Position numbers and translations under genes: made by a program. From Clostridiaceae bacterium UBA4839 (lineage in GTDB: Bacteria > Bacillota > Clostridia > Clostridiales > Caloramatoraceae), in contig DHEX01000101.1 in NCBI GenBank assembly GCA_002400085.1, forward strand, positions 14,925 to 30,146: DNA of 15,222 nucleotides, read 5' to 3'. Shown in pieces: positions 12,760 through 15,222 of this stretch. Numbering within the stretch: position 1 is the stretch's first letter; every line of letters starts with the position of its first letter. The notes under the pieces are model-generated. The model saw only the letters and a program-made list of their open reading frames with translations, made no database searches and had not been told where the DNA came from.

Positions 12760-15222
12760 TTATGGCTTTGCTGTAATTGCTATACCATTCTCAGATGGAT
12801 TGTAATTGTAATAGAAAATAATTTGACCATCCTCTGTAACACCTAAAATGCAAACTTGTGCAGCCTTAACTGAAATTATTTCTGGTTCAAGCTCAAGAGT
12901 TTTAAGATTAAGCCTGCTTATATAATAAATACTATTTGCCTCATCTTCGTAATCCAATTTACAGGTTACAAAAGCAGCATAATTTTTACCTGTATAGCAC
13001 ATACTTCCACCTCTTATAAAATCAGTGTTTCCTGTATTTTTAATTGGTATTTCAGTAACAGCCACGGTTTTAAAATTTAGGTAGAAAGTTTTAATTTTGC
13101 CTGTCCCCCTTTCATAACCATTTACATCAAGGATTCCACTGTCCCAATAAACCCCATAAGTTGTGCTGTCTCCTGAATCTATAACCTTTTTCATTGTACC
13201 CGATTGTATATCATATACAATTATACCATTAGTCCATTCATATCCCGACATTGTACTTACAATCTTTGTTTCATCTGCTGCAAAATGCGGATAAAGATGA
13301 ACTGAAGGTATTTCCCCAGAAGGTGCATTTTCTTTAGCTGATTTTATTAGGAGCTTTACACTATGATTTTCAGAATCCATTAGTTTCAAACCTTCATCAT
13401 CCGAAAAAACAAATCTCTTTAAATCACTGCTTACATCTAATCCATGGGGATTTCCTTTATATGGTATAGAAATACTTTTTTCCTTCTTGCTGTTTAAATC
13501 TTTATCCACAATTATTAGTTTATCATTTAACTTTACAACTATATTATCACCAAAAATCCTTAAACCGCAGAATTTATCACTTTTAACATTTTCAGCAGCA
13601 ACAAAGGATTTTATTACCTCCATATTAGATTTATCTACATACATTAACACTATATCTTTTCCTGCATTATAACCATTGCAAAATAACAATTTCCCGTCAA
13701 TTTCCCCTACCAATGTAATAGCTCCCAAATCTCCGTTATATCCTTTTATTTTTTCAAACTTTTTGCAATCACCTGTTACTTTAACAAGGTTATTATTAAC
13801 CCAGTCCCTCCTTCCGCTTACAAAATATAAGCTTCCATCACTGCGTTCTTTCAAAGTATAAGTTTCTGTTCTGCCAACTCGTGTTGCCTTATAATCATCA
13901 TATTCTAACAAAGTAACTTTATATGTGCCGTCAGAGTTTTTCTCTACATCTGAAAGGTGTATGCCCCAAGCATTTTTCTCATTATATTTTGTATGCCACT
14001 TACCCCGACTTGTCATAATAAATGCCTTTTTCGCATCATTATAATATGCTTTATTTATGTGAGAAACATCAATTTCATCAATGTTAAAATAACGTTTTGC
14101 GTATTCATTTGCAGTTTTAAGCGGAAATAATAAACCATTTACATCATCATTTTTTAAAAGATTCCCCTCTCCATTTTCAGCAACATATCTATTAAAACAA
14201 TAACCCGCAATATTAATTGGATCTATTTCCTGTGGTGAATTAAAAAACTGTGTATTGCTCACATTTGCAATCGTATCAATAATATAGTCATCCCAAATTT
14301 CCTCAAGTATTTTAGGGTCAGTAATCTTTTCACTTGTGATCTTATGACCATTTTTTGAAATGTAATTATATATATTTGAATGCACAGATTTAGGAATAGT
14401 ATAATATCTATACTCCCCATTGTCTGAAATCATTGCTAAAGCTTCATCACCATAAAATCTTATCTCATGACTTTCATCTATTTTAAACCATAAATCACTT
14501 GAAAGTTCGAGGGGAGATGATTGTTCCTTCTTCTTCCACTTATTTACTTTAAATAATTTAGTTAAATCTGTGTTTGAACTCATCTCGTATTTCCCGTCTT
14601 TTGTAAAAGCAGTAACAGCATCCTGATTTTCAAGTAAAGATAATTCTTTATTTAATAAAAGCAATTCCTGATTTTTATTTTTGGGGTTACTAAGAAGTAA
14701 TAAGCCTGCACATACTAGTGCTAAAACAGCAATAATTGCAGCTATAGTCTTTGTCTTTTTAAACCTCATAATATCCTTCACTCTTTTCTTTACATTACTT
14801 TCACCAAATGCCAATAATCCGGCAGTTACATGAATCCTGTTTTGCTTTATTGCAAGAGAAAGCAGAGAATTTGCATAGCTTTGCCGCATATCATATCCTA
14901 ACAATTTGAGTACCTTTTCATCACAGGAACTTTCCATATCCTTTGAGCATAATAAATATGATGCCCACACGATAGGATTAAACCAGTGCAAACTTAATGC
15001 AATAATTGACAGCATTTTAAATACAGTATCAAAGCGCTTTATATGAATTAATTCATGAGTAATAATATGCTGCAGCTCAATTTCATTATCTAAATCACAA
15101 TCAATGGGAAGTATAATTTTGGGTTTTATTATTCCGCTGACAATTGGTGTATTAAAAGCTCCTGAACGGTAAACTTTAATATTTTGATTTATACCAACAA
15201 TCTCTTTGCACTTTTCAATTGT
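12760..15222 (-). CDS. M56 (BlaR1/MecR1-like) peptidase with propeller domain, partial
   Basis: The frame is open to the window edge, so the 5' end is missing; 820 residues are visible. The first internal ATG (15015) is not the start, because the catalytic motif lies before it. Visible parts in order are the zinc metallopeptidase segment with HELIH (56-60) followed by IKRFD, a membrane segment (about 70-91), the probable third zinc ligand in DMESSCDEKV (E97), a cytoplasmic segment, a membrane helix (158-177), and about 640 extracellular residues. The first 300 of these (about 180-480) are unrecognised. The last 330 or so show repeated beta-strand units with SDDEGLKLMDSEN and NGIIVYDIQSG-like turns, which suggest a TolB/WD-like beta-propeller. 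In BlaR1 the outer domain senses beta-lactams; here that domain is absent. A BlaI-type repressor gene would be expected just upstream, outside the window. Confidence 0.85.
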   Translation of the reverse strand, partial: TIEKCKEIVGINQNIKVYRSGAFNTPIVSGIIKPKIILPIDCDLDNEIELQHIITHELIHIKRFDTVFKMLSIIALSLHWFNPIVWASYLLCSKDMESSCDEKVLKLLGYDMRQSYANSLLSLAIKQNRIHVTAGLLAFGESNVKKRVKDIMRFKKTKTIAAIIAVLALVCAGLLLLSNPKNKNQELLLLNKELSLLENQDAVTAFTKDGKYEMSSNTDLTKLFKVNKWKKKEQSSPLELSSDLWFKIDESHEIRFYGDEALAMISDNGEYRYYTIPKSVHSNIYNYISKNGHKITSEKITDPKILEEIWDDYIIDTIANVSNTQFFNSPQEIDPINIAGYCFNRYVAENGEGNLLKNDDVNGLLFPLKTANEYAKRYFNIDEIDVSHINKAYYNDAKKAFIMTSRGKWHTKYNEKNAWGIHLSDVEKNSDGTYKVTLLEYDDYKATRVGRTETYTLKERSDGSLYFVSGRRDWVNNNLVKVTGDCKKFEKIKGYNGDLGAITLVGEIDGKLLFCNGYNAGKDIVLMYVDKSNMEVIKSFVAAENVKSDKFCGLRIFGDNIVVKLNDKLIIVDKDLNSKKEKSISIPYKGNPHGLDVSSDLKRFVFSDDEGLKLMDSENHSVKLLIKSAKENAPSGEIPSVHLYPHFAADETKIVSTMSGYEWTNGIIVYDIQSGTMKKVIDSGDSTTYGVYWDSGILDVNGYERGTGKIKTFYLNFKTVAVTEIPIKNTGNTDFIRGGSMCYTGKNYAAFVTCKLDYEDEANSIYYISRLNLKTLELEPEIISVKAAQVCILGVTEDGQIIFYYNYNPSENGIAITAKP

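Overview
The window is AT-rich DNA from a spore-forming Firmicute, most likely a Clostridium or close relative. Support: low GC throughout, strong GGAGG-type ribosome binding sites, an H-type small acid-soluble spore protein, a Spo0E-like phosphatase, and clostridial-style chemotaxis and sugar-uptake genes. No rRNA, tRNA, CRISPR array, phage gene or intact transposase gene was seen.

Layout. Positions 1-285 hold no gene but carry the end of a dispersed repeat and a perfect 40-bp palindrome. Next come a small sspH-type spore protein gene (minus), a Cof-type HAD phosphatase (minus) and a large methyl-accepting chemotaxis protein (minus). Two related MITE-like repeat units with GGGACA...TGTCCC ends sit between these genes. 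A 329-bp divergent intergenic region separates the receptor from a plus-strand membrane-anchored DUF1287 protein, which is followed by a plus-strand Spo0E-like gene and two strong back-to-back hairpins.

The core of the window (5671-12615) is a carbohydrate-use locus. A minus-strand operon encodes a lipoprotein solute-binding protein, two ABC permeases and a cytoplasmic family 2 glycoside hydrolase. A plus-strand EbgR/LacR-like LacI-family regulator is divergently transcribed from it. The 447-bp divergent region holds a good promoter for the operon (TTGACT-N17-TATAGT) with a TTTAGTAAA site inside its spacer, two more sites at about two-helical-turn spacing, and a fourth near the regulator's own promoter. 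The inferred logic is that a beta-galactoside-like oligosaccharide is bound outside, imported by the two permeases with an ATPase encoded elsewhere, and hydrolysed inside, while the regulator represses the operon and perhaps itself. A hairpin after the binding-protein gene probably sets its higher expression relative to the permeases.

The right end (12760-15222) is the 3' part of a minus-strand M56 (BlaR1/MecR1-like) membrane metallopeptidase gene. Its long extracellular domain looks like a beta-propeller rather than a penicillin-binding sensor. The gene runs off the window at its 5' end.

I see no convincing wholly new multi-gene system. The most interesting items are the M56-propeller fusion, the repeat family whose end appears to supply a promoter -35 box, the recurrent palindrome after minus-strand genes, and the spaced operator array.
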